Origin: Panacagrimonas sp041635265
GTDB taxonomy: Bacteria; Pseudomonadota; Gammaproteobacteria; Nevskiales; Nevskiaceae
NCBI GenBank assembly: GCA_041635265.1
Contig: JBFJJV010000001.1
Coordinates: 1-64,000 of the forward strand
Direction: 5' to 3'
DNA: 64,000 nt
In this document: positions 36,934 to 44,840 of the stretch, one piece after another
How the letters are laid out: each line of letters begins with the position of its first letter
Numbering within the stretch: position 1 is the first letter of the stretch
Translations under genes and position numbers: made by a program
Notes under the pieces: generated by a model
Databases searched by the model: none
What the model was told of the DNA's origin: nothing
Seen by the model: only the letters and a program-made list of their open reading frames with translations

Positions 36934-37662
36934 TCATTTCAGCCAAATCAAATTCGCCATACGCCCAGATCGCCCCTCTCGTCGATGAGAATAAAATAGT
37001 TCGGGCTCGGACAAAGTACAGCGATTACCGCCAAATATTCCGGCGACCCCCGCTTTGCGAAGCACAATGCGCGCGGCGGCGGATAAATCGAGCGCATAGT
37101 GGCCTTGCTTTGTCTGCGCGAAGGCCGCGCTGAATTCCTTAGAGCGAGTGATGAAGGCCTCCCGCACAGTTTCATCAACCTCATAAGCCCGCGCGCTGAT
37201 GGCAGGCCCAAGCCAGGCTGTTAGCTCGAAGGGTGAAACGGGCAGAGCTTTCAGCGCTGCTTCCAGTACACCGGCGGCCAGCCCTCGCCAACCCGCATGA
37301 ACAGCAGCAACGCAGCGCCCAAAACGGTCCGCCAGCAAAACAGGCAGGCAATCAGCGCTCATCACCACGCATACGACCTCGGGCTGATCCGTCCACGCAG
37401 CGTCCGCCACGGCAAGCTGTCCTGCCTCAGGTAGATAAGCCACTTCGACACCATGTATCTGTTCCAACCACATCGGTTCGGCGGGCAATGACAGCTGGGT
37501 GCGCAAGAAGTCGCGGTTCTGCGCGACGCGAATCGGATCATCGCCGACGTGGGTGCCGAGATTCATTCCCGTGTAAGCGCCTTCGCTGAAGCCGCCAATC
37601 CGTGTGGTGCTGACCGCCTGCACCCGCGGATGCCGTGGCCAATCGGGTTCGATCAGCCGCAA
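36934..37662 (-). CDS. pgeF: Peptidoglycan editing factor PgeF (laccase-domain, YfiH)
   Basis: About 242 residues, matching E. coli YfiH (243). The start is taken at TTG, giving MRLIEPDWPRHPRVQ, which aligns with the conserved family start; the open frame extends 90 codons further upstream but that part lies inside rhlB. The metal-ligand motifs are present: HGVEV, MSADCLPVLLAD and HAGWRGLAAG. Family members act on nucleosides and correct L-Ala/L-Ser errors in murein precursors. It begins 7 bases after the rhlB stop. Confidence 0.9.
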   Translation of the reverse strand: MRLIEPDWPRHPRVQAVSTTRIGGFSEGAYTGMNLGTHVGDDPIRVAQNRDFLRTQLSLPAEPMWLEQIHGVEVAYLPEAGQLAVADAAWTDQPEVVCVVMSADCLPVLLADRFGRCVAAVHAGWRGLAAGVLEAALKALPVSPFELTAWLGPAISARAYEVDETVREAFITRSKEFSAAFAQTKQGHYALDLSAAARIVLRKAGVAGIFGGNRCTLSEPELFYSHRREGRSGRMANLIWLK

Positions 37663-37669
37663 GCAGGAC

Positions 37670-38935
37670 TTACCTTCTGCTGCGACCACGAGATCCGCCG
37701 CCGCCCCCACCGCGCCGTGCAGGGCCGCTACGCGGTTTGCGTGGAGGTGGCCGCGACTCGACGAAGTTGGTCGGCATCCATTCGCTGGGGAAACTTTTGG
37801 TGGGTAGACGCATGCCGATGTATTTCTCAATATCCGGCAGCGAGTAAACGTAGGTTTCACAGCATAGGGAGATGGCATCACCGGTCTCGCCTGCCCGTGC
37901 GGTGCGTCCAATGCGGTGCACATAATCTTCCGCATCCTGCGGCAGGTCGTAATTAATGACGTGGCTTACTGCCGGAATGTGCAGGCCCCGCGCGGCCACG
38001 TCGGTCGCCACCAGAATCGGCAACTTGCCATCCTTGAAGGCCTCCAGCAGACGCAAGCGCTTGGGTTGCGGCACGTCACCGGACAGGGTGCTGGCCTCAA
38101 AATTATTGGCGCGCAGCGCCGATTCGACGATCTCCGCGCCGCGCTTTGTGTTGATGAATACCAGGGTGCGTACGGGGTCATGATGCTGAAGCAGCCCCAC
38201 AAGGACTTTGAGTTTTTCGTCGTTCGCCACGTGAATCAGGGACTGGGTCACGCGCTCGGCAGTGACCTGCTCAGGTTCGATGGTGACCTGGTGCGGCTCA
38301 TTCATGTGCTCGAACGCCAGCTCCAGAACACGCTGAGATAAGGTCGCGGAAAACAGATAGTTACGGCGCTTATCGGCGTCCGGCATGCGGCGGAACAGAT
38401 AACGGATATCGGCGATAAAGCCGAGATCAAACATGCGATCGGCTTCGTCCAGCACCACCACTTCAATATGGCTGAGACTGTAAACGTCTTGCTTGAAATA
38501 ATCGATCAAACGCCCGGGCGTACCGATGAGAATGTCGATTCCGGCCTCGATCGCCAGTCTCTGTGATTCATAGCCGGTGCCGCCATAACAGACCGCGATG
38601 CGCAAACCAGTGTCACCGCGCAGATTCATCGCATCTTCGTAGATCTGTACCGCCAGCTCACGTGTTGGCGCCAGGATAAACGCGCGCGGCTGCCCTTCGG
38701 GCCCTTTCGCGGGTTCAGCCAATAGATGATTCATGGTCGCCAGAAGGAATGCGGCAGTTTTGCCCGTGCCGGTCTGGGCCTGACCGGCAAGGTCGCGACC
38801 TTCCAGCGCTAGCGGCAGGGTTTGCGCCTGAATCGGGGTGCAGCGATCGAACCCCAATTTGGCAATGGCGGCCTGCAAACCGGGGTGAAGCGGCAGGCTG
38901 GAGAAGGAAATATCGGATAAATGGTCTAGTTGCAT
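37670..38935 (-). CDS. rhlB: DEAD-box RNA helicase RhlB
   Basis: A 421-residue DEAD-box helicase. Motifs in order: Q motif FDRCTPIQAQ, Walker A AQTGTGKT near 57, PTRELAVQI, DEAD as VVLDEADRMFD, SAT as FSATLS, ATDVAARGLHIP and HRIGRTAR. LHIP after ARG and the first 30 residues match RhlB rather than RhlE or SrmB. The C-terminus is basic and glycine/arginine-rich, ending in a G-rich tail. RhlB unwinds RNA for the degradosome. The divergent neighbours trxA-rho give the same order as in E. coli. Confidence 0.95.
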   Translation of the reverse strand: MQLDHLSDISFSSLPLHPGLQAAIAKLGFDRCTPIQAQTLPLALEGRDLAGQAQTGTGKTAAFLLATMNHLLAEPAKGPEGQPRAFILAPTRELAVQIYEDAMNLRGDTGLRIAVCYGGTGYESQRLAIEAGIDILIGTPGRLIDYFKQDVYSLSHIEVVVLDEADRMFDLGFIADIRYLFRRMPDADKRRNYLFSATLSQRVLELAFEHMNEPHQVTIEPEQVTAERVTQSLIHVANDEKLKVLVGLLQHHDPVRTLVFINTKRGAEIVESALRANNFEASTLSGDVPQPKRLRLLEAFKDGKLPILVATDVAARGLHIPAVSHVINYDLPQDAEDYVHRIGRTARAGETGDAISLCCETYVYSLPDIEKYIGMRLPTKSFPSEWMPTNFVESRPPPRKPRSGPARRGGGGGGSRGRSRR

Positions 38936-39194
38936 CGTTAGAAATTATTGCCTTAGCTTGCAAGGCCGGATCGAATCGGCTCAAATAGGGTCACTCACGG
39001 GAGTCGCGGGTTACATTTTCATCGTTGCTCGGCGCTCCCGCTCTGATCGGTCCCCCCGCAGCAAGCTATCCATCATAACGCCCAAGTTCCGCCAGTGCGC
39101 GGCAAACGCCGGTTACTTGAACTGGATGCCAAATAACCCTAATTCCCAATATTGCGCGCATCTCCGTCGCGTTCATGACACATGAGGTCATTCC

Positions 39195-39530
39195 ATGAGC
39201 GAAAATATCTCCGCCGTTTCCGACGCTTCCTTTGACGAGGATGTACTCCAATCAGACGTCCCTGTTCTGGTCGACTTCTGGGCTGAATGGTGCGGACCTT
39301 GCCGCATGATCGCGCCAATTCTGGAGCAGGTTGCAGACGAAAATGTTGGAAAGCTGAAAGTTGTAAAACTCAACGTGGACGAGAACCCCGGGACGCCCCC
39401 GAAGTTCGGCATCCGCGGTATTCCTACGCTGATTCTGTTCAAAGATGGACAGGCAGCTGCCACCCAGGTGGGCGCGGTTCACAAAGCCCAACTCACCGCC
39501 TTCGTTTCCGAGCATGTCACAGCCGCCTAA
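39195..39530 (+). CDS. trxA: Thioredoxin
   Basis: A 111-residue thioredoxin with the active site W-C-G-P-C near residues 32-36 and the cis-proline segment GIRGIPTLILF near 78. It is a cytoplasmic disulfide reductase. GAGG lies 7 bases before the ATG. The last 17 bases overlap the probable rho start. Confidence 0.97.
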   Translation: MSENISAVSDASFDEDVLQSDVPVLVDFWAEWCGPCRMIAPILEQVADENVGKLKVVKLNVDENPGTPPKFGIRGIPTLILFKDGQAAATQVGAVHKAQLTAFVSEHVTAA

Positions 39531-41103
39531 TAAACCCCCCCGCATGATGAAGCACCGTCGCCGACATGGCGGCGGTAACCGAAACAGCAACCCGCAGCAG
39601 CGCAGCGGCGGAGGCAAGCAGTCGCTAGACGGCTTGCCGATCGACATGACAGAGGAGGAGTTCGAGGCCGAACTCGCCGCTGACATACGCGCCGATGCTG
39701 AAACTGCCAAGGCGGAAAAAGCCGCTGCAAAGGCTGCTAAAAGCCCGAAAGTTCTGGCCGATGGCGAGGAGGCCGAGCCGCCGCCGCCAATCCCCGCGCG
39801 ACGCCTTGCGCCAGAATTTGCGCCTCAGGATCCACCGATTGTTGTCCGCATTCCGGACATCAAAAGGCAAACCGCATCTGCCTTGCTCCAGCTCGCTCAG
39901 GATCAGGGGCTGGAAAACATTGCCCGTGCGCGCAAACAGGATCTGGTCTTCAATCTGCTGAAGGCTGCGGGTCGACGCGGCGACCACATCATGGCCGACG
40001 GCGTGCTGGAGATAATGAACGAGGGCTACGGCTTTCTGCGGGGCCCGGACAGTTCCTATCTGGCTGGCCCAGATGATGTCTATGTCTCCGCGCAAACGAT
40101 CCGACGGTTCAGCCTGCGCACCGGAGATACCATTTCAGGACGCGTACGCAGCCCCAAAGATGGTGAAAAATACTTCTCGCTGCTGAAAGTTGACACGATC
40201 AACTACGAAGCACCCGAAGTCAGCAAGAAGAAAGTCAATTTCGAGAACCTGACACCGCTGTTTGCCAATGACCAGTTCCGCATGGAACGGGGCAATGGCA
40301 CCACCGAAGACATTACCGCCCGCGTGATCGACATCGTGGCGCCGTTTGGTCGTGGTCAGCGCGGCTTGATCGTTTCACCGCCTAAAGCCGGTAAAACCAT
40401 CATGTTGCAGAATATTGCGCAATCTCTGGCAGCCAATTACCCGGACGTTTATCTGATTGTCCTGCTGATCGACGAGCGACCGGAGGAAGTCACCGATATG
40501 CAACGCACGGTGCGCGGTGAAGTGGTGGCCTCAACCTTTGATGAACCTGCTGCACGTCATGTGCAGGTTGCTGAAATGGTCATCGAAAAAGCGCGCCGTC
40601 TGGTGGAGCACAAGCGCGACGTGGTGATTCTGCTGGATTCGATCACACGTCTGGCTCGTGCTTACAACACGGTGGCACCGTCTTCGGGCAAGGTGCTGAC
40701 GGGCGGTGTGGATGCCAATGCACTGCAGAAACCAAAACGTTTCTTCGGTGCGGCACGTAATATCGAAGAAGGAGGCTCGCTCACCATCATCGCCACCGCG
40801 CTGATCGAAACGGGCTCCAAGATGGATGAAGTGATCTTCGAGGAGTTCAAGGGCACCGGCAATATGGAACTGCACCTTGAGCGTCGCATCGCGGAAAAAC
40901 GCATTTTCCCGGCTATCAACATCAATCGCTCCGGCACCCGCAAGGAAGAGTTGCTGATGGACGAGGCCGATCTGAACAAAATCTGGATTCTGCGCAAACT
41001 CCTGCATCAGATGGACGAGCTGGCGGCGATGGAACTGCTGCTGGATCGCATGAAGATCACCAAGACCAACGAGTCTTTTTTCGAGTCCATGAAACGCAAC
41101 TAG
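39514..41103 (+). CDS. rho: Transcription termination factor Rho
   Basis: About 529 residues from an ATG inside the end of trxA (an ATG 30 bases later is the alternative). The Rho N-terminal and cold-shock-like RNA-binding domains start near residue 110 (ASALLQLAQ), followed by the ATPase with P-loop PPKAGKT near 288-294, the Walker B ILLDSITRLARAYN, and the Q- and R-loops. The protein is about 110 residues longer than E. coli Rho because of an N-terminal arginine/glycine-rich then acidic and Ala/Lys-rich extension that is probably disordered. Confidence 0.95.
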   Translation: MSQPPNKPPRMMKHRRRHGGGNRNSNPQQRSGGGKQSLDGLPIDMTEEEFEAELAADIRADAETAKAEKAAAKAAKSPKVLADGEEAEPPPPIPARRLAPEFAPQDPPIVVRIPDIKRQTASALLQLAQDQGLENIARARKQDLVFNLLKAAGRRGDHIMADGVLEIMNEGYGFLRGPDSSYLAGPDDVYVSAQTIRRFSLRTGDTISGRVRSPKDGEKYFSLLKVDTINYEAPEVSKKKVNFENLTPLFANDQFRMERGNGTTEDITARVIDIVAPFGRGQRGLIVSPPKAGKTIMLQNIAQSLAANYPDVYLIVLLIDERPEEVTDMQRTVRGEVVASTFDEPAARHVQVAEMVIEKARRLVEHKRDVVILLDSITRLARAYNTVAPSSGKVLTGGVDANALQKPKRFFGAARNIEEGGSLTIIATALIETGSKMDEVIFEEFKGTGNMELHLERRIAEKRIFPAININRSGTRKEELLMDEADLNKIWILRKLLHQMDELAAMELLLDRMKITKTNESFFESMKRN

Positions 41104-41117
41104 CTTCGCTAGTGCAA

Positions 41118-41147
41118 AGAAAAGCCCCGCAGATGCGGGGCTTTTCT
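41118..41147. terminator. Bidirectional terminator between rho and purD
   Basis: A stem AGAAAAGCCCCGC with its complement, loop AGAT. It is followed by a T-rich run on the plus strand (TGTTTTTG) and on the minus strand (TTTTCTTTG), so it can end both rho and purD transcripts. Confidence 0.9.
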
Positions 41148-41164
41148 GTTTTTGCGCTACCTAC

Positions 41165-42460
41165 TTAGCCTTGTTTACGTGCAATGGCCCGATAGCCGAT
41201 ATCAGAGCGGTACTGCACACCGTCCCAATCTATCTGCCTGACGCCGGCATAGGCGGCTTTTTGAGCCTGGGCGATACTGGCGCCGCTGGCGACGACACAG
41301 AGGACACGACCGCCACTGGTCACGGTCTCACCAGCCTCATTGAGCTTAGTCCCGGCGTGAAACGCTTTGGCCCCTGAGTCCACGTCCAAACCACGAATGA
41401 GGTCATTGTTTTTCGGCGAGGCCGGGTAGCCCTGTGCTGCCATCACGACGCCCAGAGCGGGTTGTGGGCTCCAGCGCACTTGGATTTTATCGAGCCTCGA
41501 GTCCAGAGCGGCATCCAGCATCTCCAGCAATTCGGATTCGAGGCGGTAGAGAATCGGCTGAGTTTCAGGATCGCCCATGCGGGTATTGAACTCGAGCACC
41601 TTGATACCACCCTGCGGATCGATCATCAGGCCGGCATAGAGAAAGCCACCAAAAGGGCAACCATCTTTGACCATGCCCTTGAGTGCCGGCTCAATGACCT
41701 CACGGCAGATACGCTGATGAATCTCCGGCGTCACCACCGGCGCCGGTGAGTAAGCGCCCATGCCGCCCGTATTGGGACCCTTGTCACCATCGAAGATACG
41801 CTTGTGATCCTGGCTTGATGCCATGGGCACGTATTGCTCGCCGTTGGCCACCACGATAAAGCTGGCCTCTTCGCCCTCTAGAAAATCTTCGATGACCACG
41901 CGCGAGCCGGCAGCGCCGAGCTTGCCGCCCGAGAGCATATCTGTGACAGCGGCGCGTGCCTCTTCCATCTCCATTGCAACCACGACGCCCTTACCTGCGG
42001 CAAGACCATCGGCCTTGATCACGATGGGCGCCGATCGACTGGCCAGATATTCAAGGGCCTCGCTCTCATCGGTGAAAGCGGCGTAGGCTGCCGTCGCAAT
42101 CTGGTGCCGCTCCAGAAACTCCTTGGTAAATGTTTTTGAGCTTTCCAGCTGCGCCGCTGCCCGATTAGGACCAAATATTCTCAGGCCCTGGGCGACAAAG
42201 GCATCGACCACACCCAATGCCAGAGGCACTTCCGGACCCACGACCGTGAGATCCACTTTTTGCTCCAAGGCCAGGTTGAGCAAACCTGGGACGTCATCTG
42301 CCGCGACAGCCACGTTCTGGCACTTGTGCTCATATGCGGTGCCCGCGTTTCCTGGCGCGACAATTACCTTGCTCACAGATTCGGATTTTGCCAGGGCCCA
42401 CGCCAAAGCATGCTCGCGGCCTCCATTACCAATGACCAGAAGGGTTCGATTTTTCTTCAT
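41165..42460 (-). CDS. purD: Phosphoribosylamine-glycine ligase
   Basis: A 431-residue PurD of standard length. The N-terminus LLVIGNGGREHALAW is the family start, and the ATP-grasp region shows VIKADGLAAGKGV near 148 and PNTGGMGAYSP near 230. It catalyses the second step of purine synthesis (PRA + Gly to GAR). It is alone on the minus strand, not with purH, and is divergent from the luxR-type gene across about 200 bases. Confidence 0.97.
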   Translation of the reverse strand: MKKNRTLLVIGNGGREHALAWALAKSESVSKVIVAPGNAGTAYEHKCQNVAVAADDVPGLLNLALEQKVDLTVVGPEVPLALGVVDAFVAQGLRIFGPNRAAAQLESSKTFTKEFLERHQIATAAYAAFTDESEALEYLASRSAPIVIKADGLAAGKGVVVAMEMEEARAAVTDMLSGGKLGAAGSRVVIEDFLEGEEASFIVVANGEQYVPMASSQDHKRIFDGDKGPNTGGMGAYSPAPVVTPEIHQRICREVIEPALKGMVKDGCPFGGFLYAGLMIDPQGGIKVLEFNTRMGDPETQPILYRLESELLEMLDAALDSRLDKIQVRWSPQPALGVVMAAQGYPASPKNNDLIRGLDVDSGAKAFHAGTKLNEAGETVTSGGRVLCVVASGASIAQAQKAAYAGVRQIDWDGVQYRSDIGYRAIARKQG

Positions 42461-42474
42461 GTTAAGGAGCGGAA

Positions 42475-42681
42475 ATGATTGATGAATTGTGGAATAACAG
42501 CGCCCATTACCTGACGCGATATTCAGATTTAGTTATTGAATTTCAGGACTGTCGTCTGCCGGTCAATCTGAAGTTTCGGCCCAAAACAGCGACATTCGAA
42601 GTCAGACAGCCATGGATAAACATGGGTATATTGCCACTGATGGAAAAGAGGGGCGATGCATGCGGGGCGATGTCTTACTGA
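42475..42681 (+). CDS. Possible 68-residue small protein upstream of luxR
   Basis: A 68-codon frame whose ATG has a near-perfect AAGGAG 5 bases upstream. It overlaps the first 22 bases of the luxR-type gene in another frame. The codons are less GC-rich in third position than in neighbouring genes, which argues against coding. It covers the lux-box-like dyad. It may be a leader peptide coupled to luxR or a chance frame. The predicted protein matches no family I know. Confidence 0.22.
   Translation: MIDELWNNSAHYLTRYSDLVIEFQDCRLPVNLKFRPKTATFEVRQPWINMGILPLMEKRGDACGAMSY
42509..42528. promoter_or_regulatory. lux-box-like 20-bp dyad between purD and luxR
   Basis: ACCTGACGCGATATTCAGAT has ACCTG and CAGAT half-sites separated by 10 bases. 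This differs at one arm base from ACCTG-N10-CAGGT and fits the CT-N12-AG core of lux boxes. It lies 49 bases upstream of purD and about 130 bases upstream of the luxR start. I could not find a convincing -35/-10 pair beside it. Confidence 0.42.
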
Positions 42682-43436
42682 GAAATGCAATCAATTCGGC
42701 ACGAGACGTGCGCGAGGCTGGCGATGCCTGCCGCAAGGCTTCCAAGGCGCTTGGTTTCGAATATTTTTTATACGGTCTCCGAATTGCTGTCTCCCCTTCG
42801 CGTCCTTGCCAGTTCGTGCTTAGCGGCTACCCCAAAGGCTGGCGTTCGCATTACGACGAGCAGGGATTGATGATGATCGACCCCGTTCTTGCCAAGGCCG
42901 CTTCTACGGTAACGCCATTTGGGTGGGACGAGCTGAACCGCAGCGTGCCTGCAGCCGAGAAGCTTTTCCGCGAGGCAGCGAGCTTTGGCCTTAAACACGG
43001 GCTGACAATCCCGTTACACGGGATCGGCGGCGAGATCGGCATCATGAATCTTTCGCGGGGCGAGCCTCTGCCGGTCGGTGCCGCGCGAGCAAAACTGTTT
43101 CAGCGCGCACAGTGGATTACCTCATTGATACAGGACCGTATGCGCGAGCTGGTTCTCGCCGATGAAAACGCGCCCAAGCCAAGGTTATCGGCTCGCGAAC
43201 GAGACTGTCTGCGTTTTGCGGCACGGGGAATGACCTCGACTACCATAGGCAAACAGCTGGGCATTGCCGAAAGCACCGTCGCTTTCCATCTGAATTCGGC
43301 TGAAAGAAAGCTCGGCGTGCGCACCCGCAGCCATGCGATTGCGCGTGCGATGGCGCTAGGGGCTCTGGATCCAGAGGAAGGATTCCCCGAGAAAATCAGC
43401 ACCTCCGAGCAATTCATCGATCTGGCCGAGGCCTGA
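42660..43436 (+). CDS. LuxR-type regulator with autoinducer-binding domain (LuxR solo)
   Basis: About 258 residues from an ATG preceded by GAGGGG; an ATG 48 bases earlier is possible. The N-terminal autoinducer-binding domain (about 15-165) keeps the conserved residues in the right spacing: W and Y in GWRSHY, D-P nine residues later, and W in PFGWDEL 15 residues after the D. The C-terminal LuxR helix-turn-helix (LSARERDCLRFAARGMT, about 180-240) keeps the conserved E, L and G. No LuxI synthase is present. It would sense an acyl-homoserine lactone or a related ligand. It sits between purD and purC. Confidence 0.88.
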   Translation: MRGDVLLRNAINSARDVREAGDACRKASKALGFEYFLYGLRIAVSPSRPCQFVLSGYPKGWRSHYDEQGLMMIDPVLAKAASTVTPFGWDELNRSVPAAEKLFREAASFGLKHGLTIPLHGIGGEIGIMNLSRGEPLPVGAARAKLFQRAQWITSLIQDRMRELVLADENAPKPRLSARERDCLRFAARGMTSTTIGKQLGIAESTVAFHLNSAERKLGVRTRSHAIARAMALGALDPEEGFPEKISTSEQFIDLAEA

Positions 43437-43497
43437 ATTTGCTGCGGCGATTATCATGTGCGACTCCTTTCGCACCCACCTAGCCGAATTGCCCCAG

Positions 43498-44388
43498 ATG
43501 ACCGTCGCCCTGCACCAGTCCAACCTGAAAAGCCTGCCCTTGATTCATCGCGGCAAAGTGCGCGACATCTACGGCGTGGGCGACCATCATCTGCTGATCG
43601 TGACCACGGATCGTCTGTCCGCCTTTGACGTCATCCTGCCAAGGCCCATTGCAGGAAAGGGCCTGGTGTTGACCGAACTGACCGAGTTCTGGATGAATCG
43701 CTTCGCCGGCCTGGTACCCAATCAGATGGCACCAGAGATGCACTTGGCGGATCACCTGAGCGCTGCCGACTGTGAACTGCTGGCCGGCCGAGCTGTCATC
43801 GTGCGCAAGCTCAAAGCGATTCCGGTGGAATGCGTGGCGCGCGGCTACCTGATTGGCTCGGGCTGGAAAGATTATCAGAGCCAGCAAGCCATCTGCGGAA
43901 TTTCCCTGCCGGACAATCTGCGCATGGCAGACCAGCTGCCGGAACCGATCTTCACGCCAGCAGACAAGGCCCCAGTTGGCAGCCACGACGAGAACATCAG
44001 CTTCGAAACCGTGGTCAACACCCTGGGCGGCGAGCTGGCAGATCAGCTGCGCGACCTTACCCTGCGCATCTACGTCGAGGCTGCCGCCTACGCCCGCGCA
44101 CGTGGCATTATTGTGGCCGACACTAAATTCGAGTTTGGACTGGATGACGACGGTCGGATCCACCTGATCGACGAGGTGCTCACTCCGGACTCGTCGCGTT
44201 TCTGGGATGCAACGCAATGGCGTCCAGGCATCAGTCCGCCGAGCTATGACAAGCAGATCGTGCGTGACTGGCTCGAAGCACAAGCTTGGGACAAAACCCC
44301 ACCAGGCCCTTGGCTGCCCGACGACGTCGCAGAACGCACCGCCGCTCGCTATGCGGAAGTCCAGGCGAAGCTGGTCTCGGCGCGCTGA
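43498..44388 (+). CDS. purC: SAICAR synthase
   Basis: About 296 residues of the long SAICAR synthetase type (as in yeast ADE1). It starts with the family sequence LIHRGKVRDIYG near residue 14; an ATG 42 bases further upstream would add 14 residues with no family match. The conserved DRLSAFDVILP, VECVARGYLIGSGW and DTKFEFGLD segments are present. It joins CAIR and aspartate in purine synthesis. It lies 61 bases after the luxR-type gene on the same strand, so cotranscription is possible. Confidence 0.94.
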   Translation: MTVALHQSNLKSLPLIHRGKVRDIYGVGDHHLLIVTTDRLSAFDVILPRPIAGKGLVLTELTEFWMNRFAGLVPNQMAPEMHLADHLSAADCELLAGRAVIVRKLKAIPVECVARGYLIGSGWKDYQSQQAICGISLPDNLRMADQLPEPIFTPADKAPVGSHDENISFETVVNTLGGELADQLRDLTLRIYVEAAAYARARGIIVADTKFEFGLDDDGRIHLIDEVLTPDSSRFWDATQWRPGISPPSYDKQIVRDWLEAQAWDKTPPGPWLPDDVAERTAARYAEVQAKLVSAR

Positions 44389-44463
44389 GAAGAAAGCTAT
44401 CGCTCAGCCGGAATGATCGGCTAGGCTGCCCCATCGACTCCTATTTTTGAACAGGCGACCGGC

Positions 44464-44778
44464 ATGCAGATCAAAATCGAAATTGACGTCAAACCCGAAG
44501 AACTGCGCCGATTCCTCGGTCTGCCCGACGTAGCGGGCCTGCAGGATGACGTGGTGCAGTTTCTGCGCGAAAAAGTTGGCCAGGCAAATGAGAACTTCAA
44601 TCCCTCGGACTTTGTGAAGACCAACTTTGAAACCGTGCGCAACTCCCCCGCATGGAAGCGCCTGATGGCGCGCGTGATCGCGGCCGAAGAAGAACCTGAG
44701 GAAAAGCCGAGCGCGGCCAAGCGCGAACCGACGCGGCGAAAGTCGCGAAAATCAACGAGCGATAAGAAAACTTCCTGA
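44464..44778 (+). CDS. DUF6489 family protein
   Basis: A 104-residue protein with start MQIKIEIDVKPEELRRFLGL, then a short amphipathic region (VVQFLREKVGQANENF) and a charged Lys/Arg/Glu-rich tail (about 78-104) that is likely disordered. This resembles the phasin-like DUF6489 family of proteobacteria, whose function is unknown; the assignment is by recall of the pattern. It follows purC by 75 bases. Confidence 0.6.
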   Translation: MQIKIEIDVKPEELRRFLGLPDVAGLQDDVVQFLREKVGQANENFNPSDFVKTNFETVRNSPAWKRLMARVIAAEEEPEEKPSAAKREPTRRKSRKSTSDKKTS

Positions 44779-44840
44779 GCCGTCGCCAGAATCCGACTGA
44801 CGGGGATGACACGAATACAGGGCTCGTGACGCTCGAGCGC

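Noticed and set aside
37663..37935. Long N-terminal extension of PgeF (open frame continues 90 codons upstream)
   Set aside because: The extra part lies inside the rhlB coding sequence on the same strand, while the family start aligns with the TTG at 37662.
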